From NCBI GenBank assembly GCA_910577335.1, contig CAJTMJ010000003.1, positions 1-64,000 of the forward strand: DNA of 64,000 bases. Direction: 5' to 3'. Positions 8,966-16,661 of the stretch are shown here, one piece after another; positions within the stretch are counted from its first letter, which is position 1; each line of letters starts with the position of its first letter. The translations under genes and the position numbers were made by a program. The notes beneath the pieces are model-generated. The model worked only from the letters and a program-made list of their open reading frames with translations. It made no database searches and was not told where the DNA came from. This DNA comes from an uncultured Duncaniella sp. (GTDB lineage Bacteria > Bacteroidota > Bacteroidia > Bacteroidales > Muribaculaceae).

Positions 8966-10290
8966 TCGTTCACAAGTCCGTCGGCTGCCGAGTTGCTTCG
9001 ATCAACAAGCTCGGTCTCGGCTTTGACTGACGGCGTTTTGTTATCTTTGAAAATTAACATAAAGAGGACACCTACCACCAGTGAGTAAGCGGCAAAGATA
9101 TACCATGAAGTCACCCATCCGGCATGTTGCGCTTCAGGGGTGCTTTGCGAGAATACGAAGTGGTTCACTATGGCTTGCGCGCAGAATGTGCCGACAGTGG
9201 CACCGATACCGTTGGTCATAATCATGAACAGACCCTGCGCGCTGCTGCGGATATCTTTGGTGGTTTCCTGATCCACATATAATCCGCCTGACACGTTGAA
9301 GAAATCGAACGCCACACCATACACGATGCATGACAACACGAGTAGCCACAGACCGCTGCCGGTGTCGCCTAACCCGAAGAATCCGAAGCGTAGCATCCAT
9401 GCGAACATCGACATCATCATCACACCCTTTATGCCGAAACGTTTCAGGCAGAAGGGGATGAGGAGTATACAGAGTGTTTCACTCATCTGAGAGAGTGATA
9501 TGAGTGCGTTGGCGTTGTGTGCGCCCCATGTATTGGCAAATTCCGGAATCTCTGAAAAAGAAGTGATGAATGTGTTGCCGTAACTGTTGGTAATCTGCAA
9601 CGACACACCCAAAAGCATACTGAATATGAAGAATATTGCCATACGCTTCACTTTGAACAGCTTGAAAGCCCGAAGCCCAAGCATTTCAGAGATAGAATTA
9701 GAGCCGGCGGCGTTTGTCGGGCATTTAGGCATCGAGAGCGCATAGACGGCAAGACAGAAACTCAGCACGGCAGAAGTTATGAGCTGGTAGGGATTTCCTT
9801 GGAACTGCGTGAAGTTCACAAACAGCATAGAGCAGATGAAGCCCACTGTGCCGAACACACGTATGGGTGGGAAATGTTTTACCGTGTCCATCCCTTCACG
9901 GTTAAGGGCGTTGAATGCCACGGAATTAGCAAGTCCGATGGTTGGCATGAAGAATGCCACGGATATGGTGTAAAGCGCAAACAGCGGCGCAAATTCTATA
10001 GTGGGAGTTGTCAGACAGTAGATTCCGGCGGCTGCCATGAAGCCTCCGGCAAGCAGATGGCACAAGCTAAGCATCTTTTGAGCCTGTAGCCAACGGTCAG
10101 CTACTATGCCTACCACTGCCGGCATGAAGAGTGACACGACACCTTGTATCATATAGAACCATCCGATCTGTTTTTCCAGACCTACGGAGTGAAGGAAGTT
10201 GCCGAGGGAGATCAGATAAGCGCCCCAGACTGCAAATTCTAAGAAGTTCATCGCCGCAAGGCGTACTTGGATGGGTTTGATGTTAAGCAT
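8962..10290 (-). CDS. MFS nucleoside permease-like transporter
   Basis: Inner-membrane transporter of 442 aa with about 12 hydrophobic segments. The start IKPIQVRLAAMNFLEFAVWG and the GIVADRWL loop resemble the NupG/XapB nucleoside:proton symporter family, for which Bacteroidetes often carry several copies. Substrate is inferred as a nucleoside but not proven. It sits between the bifunctional-nuclease gene (21-base gap) and rsmE (4-base overlap). Confidence 0.8.
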   Translation of the reverse strand: MLNIKPIQVRLAAMNFLEFAVWGAYLISLGNFLHSVGLEKQIGWFYMIQGVVSLFMPAVVGIVADRWLQAQKMLSLCHLLAGGFMAAAGIYCLTTPTIEFAPLFALYTISVAFFMPTIGLANSVAFNALNREGMDTVKHFPPIRVFGTVGFICSMLFVNFTQFQGNPYQLITSAVLSFCLAVYALSMPKCPTNAAGSNSISEMLGLRAFKLFKVKRMAIFFIFSMLLGVSLQITNSYGNTFITSFSEIPEFANTWGAHNANALISLSQMSETLCILLIPFCLKRFGIKGVMMMSMFAWMLRFGFFGLGDTGSGLWLLVLSCIVYGVAFDFFNVSGGLYVDQETTKDIRSSAQGLFMIMTNGIGATVGTFCAQAIVNHFVFSQSTPEAQHAGWVTSWYIFAAYSLVVGVLFMLIFKDNKTPSVKAETELVDRSNSAADGLVNE

Positions 10291-10311
10291 GGTTCTTGAT
10301 TTTGTAGGTGA

Positions 10312-10932
10312 TTATTGCGAGTCTCGTTTTTTCCTTAATATTTCTGCCACACGTGCGGCTTCCTCATATTCTTCACGTTCTATGAGGCGGTTGAGTGTCT
10401 TCTCAAGCTCCTCAATAGCGTAATTTTCGAGTTTGGGTGCCTTGTTGTTGCCTGATTCGTCAGCGGATATATCTTCTGCTGTCTCTGATAAGTCTGCATG
10501 GCTCTCGGTTTCATCCTGTACCTCCATTTCAAATCCTGTTTCGTCAAGGATCTGGCGTGTGGTATAAATAGGAGCGTTTGTGCGCATGGCTATGGCAATG
10601 GCATCGCTTGTGCGTGAGTCTATCGTCACGGTGCGCTCCCCGTCGGTGAATGTCAGCTCTGATGAGAATATGCCATCTTCAAATTTGTAGATGAACACCT
10701 CTTCGAGCTTCACTCCGAAAGCGTGTGCGAAGCTGACGAATAGGTCATGCGTCATAGGGCGGGGTGGGGTGATACCCTCCATCTTGAGTGCTATGGATTG
10801 CGCTTCGGCTGCACCTATCACCACGGGTATACGGAATGGTCCGTTGACCTGCGCGAGGATCAGTGCGTATGCCCCTGCCTGAATCTGGCTGTATGAGATG
10901 CCTAATACTTTTAGTTTGATGCGATTCTTCAT
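10312..10932 (-). CDS. Bifunctional nuclease (BFN/DUF151) family protein with UVR tail
   Basis: Protein of 206 aa. Residues 1 to about 130 form the DUF151/BFN domain, with VVIGAAEAQSIALKMEG, RPMTHDLF and TVTIDSRTSDAIAIAMR. An acidic linker follows, then a C-terminal UvrB/UvrC-like (UVR) helix pair, EKTLNRLIEREEYEEAARVA. Plant members were reported with RNase and DNase activity. The bacterial role is unclear, though some members are linked to stress. The gene lies 14 bases downstream of mnmA on the same strand. Confidence 0.85.
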   Translation of the reverse strand: MKNRIKLKVLGISYSQIQAGAYALILAQVNGPFRIPVVIGAAEAQSIALKMEGITPPRPMTHDLFVSFAHAFGVKLEEVFIYKFEDGIFSSELTFTDGERTVTIDSRTSDAIAIAMRTNAPIYTTRQILDETGFEMEVQDETESHADLSETAEDISADESGNNKAPKLENYAIEELEKTLNRLIEREEYEEAARVAEILRKKRDSQ

Positions 10933-10945
10933 TGCCGTCTCCTTC

Positions 10946-12025
10946 CTATAACATAATATTTCTGCCGGTTATCACACCGCTGCCGTAACATAGTTCCGAA
11001 TTTTTGTCATATATCACGGCAAACTGTCCCGGGGCTATCCCTTGTACCGGACGTTCGGAGTCGATGACATACTCTCCGTCGGCTATTTTGGTGAGCTTTG
11101 CCGGGAGGAAGTCGGGTGTGTGACGGTTTTTGAATGTGATCTGCACATTATCGCAACCGTCAGCCCATGGGTCACGGGTTATCCAGTGCATTTCGTCAAG
11201 ATGCAGAGTGGTGCCATACTGTTTTTCGGTATCGTAACCCTGTGACACATATATAACGTTGTCATGCACATTCTTCTTCACCACATACCATGGACCTCCG
11301 CTCAGTCCAAGCCCTTTGCGTTGACCTATGGTGTGGAACCAGAAGCCACGGTGTTCGCCAAGCTTGCGCCCGGTCTCCAATTCCACTATCGGACCCGGTT
11401 TTTCTCCAAGATGGCGACGTATGAAGTCATTATAATTGATTTTTCCGAGGAAGCATATACCCTGACTGTCACGCCGGAACGCATTCGGCATTTTTGTCTC
11501 CACAGCTATCTCACGCACTTTCGCTTTTGGCAGTGTACCTATGGGAAATATGATGTGGCTGAGTTGTGGGTAAGATATTTGGCAGAGGAAGTCGGTCTGA
11601 TCCTTTACTTTGTCGGCTGCGGTGCCGAGATATACCAAGCCGTCAATCTCATGTGTGGTTGCGTAATGCCCGGTTGCGGTCTTGTCGAACTCATGCCCCC
11701 ACCGCTCTTCGAAAAATCCGAATTTTATCATCTTGTTACACATGATGTCGGGATTCGGGGTAAGCCCTTCTCGCACCGTGCGTAGAGCATATTCCATGAC
11801 ATTCTCCCAATATTCCTCGTGCAGCGACACCACATCAAAAGGCAGATTATAACGTCTGGCTATGAAGGAGCACATTTCGATGTCCTCTTCTGCCGAGCAG
11901 TCACCTTCGTCGGTGTCAAGTCCGATACGTATGTAAAACAGGTGAAGATCATGACCTTGTTCCAGCAGCTGATGCACAGCCACCGCACTGTCAACGCCTC
12001 CTGATATTAATACTGCTATTTTCAT
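10946..12025 (-). CDS. mnmA: tRNA-uridine 2-sulfurtransferase
   Basis: Thiolates U34 of tRNA-Lys, -Glu and -Gln at position 2. The ATP pyrophosphatase loop SGGVDSAVA is at residues 8-16. The two catalytic cysteines lie in PNPDIMCNKMIKFG and in DSQGICFLG, and the tRNA-contact block IGQRKGLGLSGG follows. Length 359 aa is standard. Bacteroidetes often encode more than one MnmA-like protein, so this may be one of several copies. It heads the mnmA-BFN-MFS-rsmE-kdsA-TPR series. Confidence 0.92.
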   Translation of the reverse strand: MKIAVLISGGVDSAVAVHQLLEQGHDLHLFYIRIGLDTDEGDCSAEEDIEMCSFIARRYNLPFDVVSLHEEYWENVMEYALRTVREGLTPNPDIMCNKMIKFGFFEERWGHEFDKTATGHYATTHEIDGLVYLGTAADKVKDQTDFLCQISYPQLSHIIFPIGTLPKAKVREIAVETKMPNAFRRDSQGICFLGKINYNDFIRRHLGEKPGPIVELETGRKLGEHRGFWFHTIGQRKGLGLSGGPWYVVKKNVHDNVIYVSQGYDTEKQYGTTLHLDEMHWITRDPWADGCDNVQITFKNRHTPDFLPAKLTKIADGEYVIDSERPVQGIAPGQFAVIYDKNSELCYGSGVITGRNIML

Positions 12026-12065
12026 GTTTAACTGAGATGCGAAACTTTGAGGTGATTACCGAATC

Positions 12066-12575
12066 TTATACTTCATCAAGTTCCTCTTCCTCGTCTTTCC
12101 CTTTCTGCTGGATTATGTAGAGGGAAGTGAAATAATCGAGTGATATTTTACCCGGACCGGCTATAAGGAGGTACATATATATTCCGATAAACATGATGGG
12201 GAGATAGCCCGGATCCGTGCTGTCAAGTCCGTATACCGGAAGGTTGGGTACCATGTCGTGAAGTATATAGTACTCAGCGGCTATCATGGCGCATATAGGG
12301 GGTATGGCACTCAGACGTGTGAAGAATCCCACCATGATGAACAGGGAGCACACAAGTTCGATTATGATCATCAGTATGAGCGAACATTCAGATGACATGT
12401 TGAGTACCGTGGGGAAGGTGTTGCATAGAAGGCTGTAATTTACAAGATGCCTTATGCCGAACTGCAGAAGCATAACCCCAACAAACAGTCTCATGAAAAG
12501 TCTGGCGAGATTACTGTAAGTGTATCCTGACAGTTTTATGAACCAATTGATAGGCCGTGAGTTATACCAACACAT
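12066..12575 (-). CDS. DoxX-family membrane protein
   Basis: Small membrane protein of 169 aa with four hydrophobic segments and DoxX-like features: LFMRLFVGVMLLQFGIRHL near the start, ELVCSLFIMVGFFTRL in the middle, and a last helix IMFIGIYMYLLIAGPGKISLD. It ends in a very acidic tail (KDEEEELDEV). DoxX proteins are poorly defined and have been tied to redox or quinone-related membrane complexes. It stands between the DUF5106 gene and mnmA on the same strand. Confidence 0.75.
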   Translation of the reverse strand: MCWYNSRPINWFIKLSGYTYSNLARLFMRLFVGVMLLQFGIRHLVNYSLLCNTFPTVLNMSSECSLILMIIIELVCSLFIMVGFFTRLSAIPPICAMIAAEYYILHDMVPNLPVYGLDSTDPGYLPIMFIGIYMYLLIAGPGKISLDYFTSLYIIQQKGKDEEEELDEV

Positions 12576-12625
12576 ATATTGCCGTGATTTGTTTTGTTAA
12601 CGTGAATTCTGTAAACCGTTATATA

Positions 12626-13531
12626 TTACCGCTTTTTCAATTGGCGCATCACATCAAGCATCTGGTCGATTTGCAGATGTTTGAAGCGCACATTGTGTTT
12701 GCGGTCAATGATATAAAAATTGGGCGTCCCTGAACGAAGGTCATATATCAAATCGGCGTCAGGGTTGGCACCTACCGTCCATGATGCGGGGTAGTTCGCA
12801 ACTGATTTCTTCCATTCTTCGTTAGGTTCGGTAAGTGATATTGCCACTATTTTTACTTTTCCTTCGTTTATCAGCTCTGTAGTCGATATATCGGCATCGA
12901 GACGTATGCGAGCCATATCGCAGTCAGAGCAGTCGGGGTCGTTGAAGAACACTACCAATACTTCCGCCGAATCAGTGCTGAGGTTGCGGGTTGCGCCCTC
13001 ACGTGTGGTGTAGGGTAGAGGTCCTGCCGGTCCTCCCATCATGGTGTTTTTAAGAATGGTTGCCTGATGGGCAAAGCGTGATTTGCTTGCTTTGTCGATT
13101 TTTTTATGTTTGACCACCGCTTCGGCAAATGGCAAATATAGTCCGTCAACCCATGCTTCGGCTGTGTCGCTGTAGAGTTTTGCCTCCGCCTGTCGGGCGA
13201 GAAACAGAAGGTCGTTAGGCTGCTTTTCCAATTTCTTTGCCAATCTCTCCACTGAGGCAAGAGCTGAGTCTACCGAGGCATTTTTAAGGATGCTCAGGTA
13301 TACGGAAAATTCATTAGCCATTTTCTGTCTTGCCGAAAAGGCTTTGGATAGTTCGCAAAAATCCCAAAAATGGCGTGCGAGATAGTCGCATCGGCTTTGG
13401 AATGCCTGTATGGAGTCAGGCACTAAAGGGTAAGGGAAATAGGGCTCATTGGCGATAGCCGACTGCGCTTTGGCACCTGTGCAGACACTCATGGTGAGCA
13501 ATAGTCCGAATATCAATCGTTTGAGATTCAT
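12626..13531 (-). CDS. DUF5106/thioredoxin-like exported protein
   Basis: Exported protein of about 301 aa when started at MNLKRLIFGLLLTM, which gives a clean signal peptide ending near KAQ. A longer frame reaches 13585 but lacks a signal-like start. The N-terminal half (DSIQAFQSRCDYLARHFWDF) resembles DUF5106. The C-terminal half is a thioredoxin-like fold with VVFFNDPDCSDCDMARIRL, where CSDC stands in place of the CxxC active site, and GTPNFYIIDRK containing the cis-proline. A periplasmic thiol-redox or chaperone role is an inference. Confidence 0.75.
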   Translation of the reverse strand: MNLKRLIFGLLLTMSVCTGAKAQSAIANEPYFPYPLVPDSIQAFQSRCDYLARHFWDFCELSKAFSARQKMANEFSVYLSILKNASVDSALASVERLAKKLEKQPNDLLFLARQAEAKLYSDTAEAWVDGLYLPFAEAVVKHKKIDKASKSRFAHQATILKNTMMGGPAGPLPYTTREGATRNLSTDSAEVLVVFFNDPDCSDCDMARIRLDADISTTELINEGKVKIVAISLTEPNEEWKKSVANYPASWTVGANPDADLIYDLRSGTPNFYIIDRKHNVRFKHLQIDQMLDVMRQLKKR

Positions 13532-13562
13532 TGTCTTATAAATGTATAGATTTTTCCAATCA

Positions 13563-13570
13563 CAAAGATA
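13563..13570 (-). promoter_or_regulatory. -7-like element before DUF5106 gene
   Basis: Minus-strand TATCTTTG matches TAnnTTTG and lies 32 bases upstream of the chosen start at 13531, supporting the shorter start. No convincing -33 was found. Confidence 0.45.
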
Positions 13571-13583
13571 CACAAAATCTGTC

Positions 13584-13619
13584 AAAACCGGAAAAGAAAG
13601 TGGTATTTCATCCGGTTTT
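13584..13619 (-). terminator. Hairpin downstream of GH51 gene
   Basis: AAAACCGG and CCGGTTTT form an 8-bp stem with a long 20-base loop. It lies about 80 bases after the GH51 stop on the minus strand and could end that transcript. The T-tract is short, so confidence is moderate. Confidence 0.4.
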
Positions 13620-13700
13620 AACAGATATTTTATATTGCCGTAACCTGTGGTTTCAGTCAGTTCACGTCAATGTCAGGAGTATACGGGAGAGTCGGTTAGA

Positions 13701-15686
13701 CTATTTCAGTATGTATACTTGGAATGTGAGCGGGGCGATGGTAGTCTGGAGCGACTGCCCGTCGATTGGCATAGTGCTTTCTTTCGGGGTTATAAGCGAT
13801 GGATTTTCGAGCGAATTTTCGGCATCGGGATTCGGAGCGTTGAGAGTGATGACTTTGCAAGAGGTGAGCTTGTTGTTTTTCTTCATCCCTGCGAAGTTGA
13901 GTGTGATGGGTTGCTCCTTATCGCTTGTGTTAGCCACTTTGACTATGTATTCTCCGGCTTTTTTATCAATGACAGCGCTTGCGAACAGACCGTTCTGCCC
14001 TTCGGCACCTGTGACAGGCTTCTTATCCATTGTGAGAGGGAGAACGTTTGTCCCCTTGTTGGAGGCATAGAGCTGCTGCACATAGTAGCTGGATGTCGGG
14101 AATGACTCAAGGTTGTCAAACCATATCATGTCGGGACGCCACTGCCATCCTTCCACATGGGCGAAAAGCGGAGCGTAGGTAGCCATGTGTACCACATCGG
14201 CATTACGTTCAAGCCCTGTCATAAAGGCGGCTTCAAGCAGGGCGGCGTTGAAATGATTCCATTTCTTACCTTTGCCGTGGCAGGCATATTCGCCGGCGAA
14301 TACTTTGGGACCTTTGCGGTCGTAGTTGTCATAACGGGCACCTTGTGAGAGGAACCATGATTCGGGGCGGTAGAAATGCTCGTCAACGAGGTCGGCATTG
14401 AGCTTCTTCATCTCGGGCCATAGGTAGTCAAAATCTTTACCTTCCGAGTTGGGACCTGACGATCCGACAATTTTTATGTCGGGATATTTCGCACGTATTG
14501 CGGTGATGAACGGTTTGAGATGCTCAGGGTATGTCTCGCCCCACTGTTCGTTACCTATGCCTATGAACTTCAGATTGAACGGTGCCGGATGACCCATTTG
14601 CGCACGGAGCGCACCCCATGTTGTGGTAGTGTCGCCGTTGGCAAATTCGATGAGATCAAGCGCATCCTGAATGTATGGCTGGAGTTCATCCACAGGCACA
14701 TGTGCAGATGGGTCGTTGTTCTGATACTGACATGCGAGTCCAACGTTGAGCACGGGGAGCGGTTCAGCCCCTATCTCTTCAGATAGCTGGAAGAATTCAA
14801 AGAATCCGAGTCCGTAGCTTTGGAAATAGTCGGGGAAGAAGCGATGCGGGAATGTGTATTCCCAACGGTTTTCGTTAAGAGGGCGGTTTTCAACCGGACC
14901 AACTGTGTTTTTCCACTGGTAGCGTGTGGCAAGGTCGGTACCCTCCACGATACATCCGCCGGGGAATCGGAGCAGACCGGGCTTCACATCGGCAAACTTT
15001 TGAGCGAGGTCTTTGCGGAGTCCGTTTTCATGACCTTTCCAAGTGTCAACCGGAAATAGTGAGATGTGTTCAAGGTCAACGCTGTTGGGCGATGAAAGGA
15101 ATATGCGTAGACGCCCCTTGGCAACAGTCTGTGAAGGTTTGAGTGTGACTGTGTATTTCTTCCATTCTTTGGAATTAATGTCGATATCCTGCTTTGCCAT
15201 CACTTGGGTTTCGCCCATTGATGCCGGGTCGATCAGCTCGACACGTATTTTGCTTGCAGCATCTGAGCCGGAACGAGCCCATACGGAGAAGCGGTATTCT
15301 TCACCTTTCTTGAACGCCACGCCGAAATAACCTTCATTGTCAAGTCCGGTGCGTTTGTGGCGGTGTCCGGGGTCTGAGAGACGCACATAATGGGGATTGC
15401 GTTCGAATGGACCGTCATTTTTCAGCTCCACATTTCCGAAGGTGTTCCATCCAAGGAAATTCTGCGGGAACTCAAATGAACGGTTCTTTATCATTTCGGC
15501 ATACAGACCACCGTCTGCGCCATAGTTGATGTCCTCAAAGAACAGACCGTACATTGTCGGCTGGATTTCAGCACCGACCTTATTGGTCTGAATCACCATT
15601 TCGTTAGTAGGCTCTGCGTAAGCCGCCCCCATACCGCAAGCAACGGCAAGCGACAGGGCTGAGATGCGTAGGAAGTTAGTTTTCAT
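13701..15686 (-). CDS. GH51 alpha-L-arabinofuranosidase
   Basis: Secreted enzyme of 661 aa that releases terminal arabinofuranose from arabinan or arabinoxylan. A signal peptide (MKTNFLRISALSLAVACGMGAAYA) is followed by the GH51 start MYGLFFEDINYGADGGLYAE. A CBM4_9-like beta-sandwich insertion occupies about residues 80-215. The catalytic barrel contains GIGNEQWG with acid/base Glu380 and FAGEYACHG with nucleophile Glu466. A beta-sandwich closes the protein. No SusCD or other arabinan genes are adjacent, so it appears to be a stand-alone CAZyme. Confidence 0.92.
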   Translation of the reverse strand: MKTNFLRISALSLAVACGMGAAYAEPTNEMVIQTNKVGAEIQPTMYGLFFEDINYGADGGLYAEMIKNRSFEFPQNFLGWNTFGNVELKNDGPFERNPHYVRLSDPGHRHKRTGLDNEGYFGVAFKKGEEYRFSVWARSGSDAASKIRVELIDPASMGETQVMAKQDIDINSKEWKKYTVTLKPSQTVAKGRLRIFLSSPNSVDLEHISLFPVDTWKGHENGLRKDLAQKFADVKPGLLRFPGGCIVEGTDLATRYQWKNTVGPVENRPLNENRWEYTFPHRFFPDYFQSYGLGFFEFFQLSEEIGAEPLPVLNVGLACQYQNNDPSAHVPVDELQPYIQDALDLIEFANGDTTTTWGALRAQMGHPAPFNLKFIGIGNEQWGETYPEHLKPFITAIRAKYPDIKIVGSSGPNSEGKDFDYLWPEMKKLNADLVDEHFYRPESWFLSQGARYDNYDRKGPKVFAGEYACHGKGKKWNHFNAALLEAAFMTGLERNADVVHMATYAPLFAHVEGWQWRPDMIWFDNLESFPTSSYYVQQLYASNKGTNVLPLTMDKKPVTGAEGQNGLFASAVIDKKAGEYIVKVANTSDKEQPITLNFAGMKKNNKLTSCKVITLNAPNPDAENSLENPSLITPKESTMPIDGQSLQTTIAPLTFQVYILK

Positions 15687-15709
15687 GATTTAAATTGGTT
15701 TATCGAGCG

Positions 15710-15717
15710 CAAATATA
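15710..15717 (-). promoter_or_regulatory. -7 element of GH51 gene
   Basis: Minus-strand TATATTTGC, a full match to TAnnTTTG, lies 24 bases upstream of the GH51 ATG. No clear -33 element was found. Confidence 0.5.
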
Positions 15718-15823
15718 ACAAAAATTATTTATATTTCTAAACCTCCCGGTCTAATCATCTAATAGACATTTATTATTCCACCAATAGTGTGATAAAATTA
15801 TGTGCATATAAGAAGTATGCCTC

Positions 15824-16231
15824 TTACAGCGATGCGGCACTTAAAGCGGCACCCATTGCTTTTATGGTTGATAGCATTTTGTTGGTGGTCTTTTCGGATG
15901 CAGTGGCAATCCCTGCCTTGTATGCTCTCATTTTTGATTCGTTTATGCCTGCTTTTTTTGCAAATGCCGAAATGTTTATCCAGTCAAAGCAATTAAAGAA
16001 AGATGGTATGTCATATCTAAATTCCACTTCGATTTCTTCGGGGGTTACAGGTACATCCTTTCCCATCTCTTTAGCGGTTTCCAATGATTCTTTAATGCCC
16101 TCCATGAAATCGGTTTTTGCTTCTTCTGCGGAATATCCGTATCCTCCGAAATGACAACCCGCAATCACGTCATTACAAGTGATAGCATAGAAATTATTAT
16201 CGTTCTTTTCAATAGTAGCGGTTATTTTCAT
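15824..16231 (-). CDS. hicB: HicB-like antitoxin
   Basis: Protein of 135 aa. The N-terminus MKITATIEKNDNNFYAIT followed by GYGYSAEEAKTDFMEGI has the partial RNase-H-like fold of HicB antitoxins. The C-terminal part (INISAFAKKAGINESKMRAY) reads as a helix-turn-helix that would bind the operon promoter. It lies downstream of the hicA-like gene on the same strand with a 71-base gap. Predicted to neutralise the RNA-cleaving HicA protein and autoregulate the pair. Confidence 0.8.
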   Translation of the reverse strand: MKITATIEKNDNNFYAITCNDVIAGCHFGGYGYSAEEAKTDFMEGIKESLETAKEMGKDVPVTPEEIEVEFRYDIPSFFNCFDWINISAFAKKAGINESKMRAYKAGIATASEKTTNKMLSTIKAMGAALSAASL

Positions 16232-16302
16232 CAGTCCTATGTTTTAGATATGGTTAAACTTATGAATTAATTAAAATTTAAGTAGTTAGGCAAAGAATGA
16301 GA

Positions 16303-16488
16303 TTATTTTTGTTGAGCCCATTTTAATGCCGCTTTTTCGAGCCCCTTAGGCACCTCTTCCGATTGATGCCTTGGTATGAGGAAAGTTTCGTTTGTTGCCG
16401 GGTTAATCCAAAGGTCATGCCTTGTTTTATGCTTTAGAAGATAACAACCGGCTCTCGATATAATCCTCACCAGCTCTGATATTTTCAT
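16303..16488 (-). CDS. hicA: HicA-like mRNA interferase toxin
   Basis: 61-aa protein starting at MKISELVRIISRAGCYLL. It has the HicA/YcfA double-stranded-RNA-binding-like fold, with a catalytic-type His in KTRHDLW and the downstream FLIPRHQSEEVPKG block. Family members cleave mRNA and tmRNA. An upstream in-frame ATG exists at 16566 but lies before the promoter at 16516-16546, so 16488 is chosen. The gene precedes hicB, the usual toxin-first order. Confidence 0.8.
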   Translation of the reverse strand: MKISELVRIISRAGCYLLKHKTRHDLWINPATNETFLIPRHQSEEVPKGLEKAALKWAQQK

Positions 16489-16515
16489 CAATTCAAGAGT
16501 TTTAAAATGATAACG

Positions 16516-16546
16516 CAAAAGTAACGATTTTGTTTCTTTTTCGCAA
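16516..16546 (-). promoter_or_regulatory. Promoter of hicAB
   Basis: On the minus strand TTG (complement of 16544-16546), 20 bases, then TACTTTTG (complement of 16516-16523) fits the Bacteroidetes -33/-7 arrangement well. The expected transcript start is about 20 bases upstream of the hicA ATG at 16488. Confidence 0.6.
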
Positions 16547-16603
16547 TCATTTTCGAAAAATAGCACAAAAAATTATTCGAAAAATTCAAGATTGACAAAA
16601 CAT

Positions 16604-16633
16604 AGTGCCCGCATCAAGGCTGATGCGAGCACT
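16604..16633 (-). terminator. Terminator of dxs
   Basis: Inverted repeat AGTGCCCGCATCA/TGATGCGAGCACT with a 4-base loop and one internal C-A mismatch. It starts 29 bases after the dxs stop on the minus strand and is followed by ATGTTTTGT. Confidence 0.6.
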
Positions 16634-16661
16634 GAAATTCGTAATATGTTATTTAAAGTTA

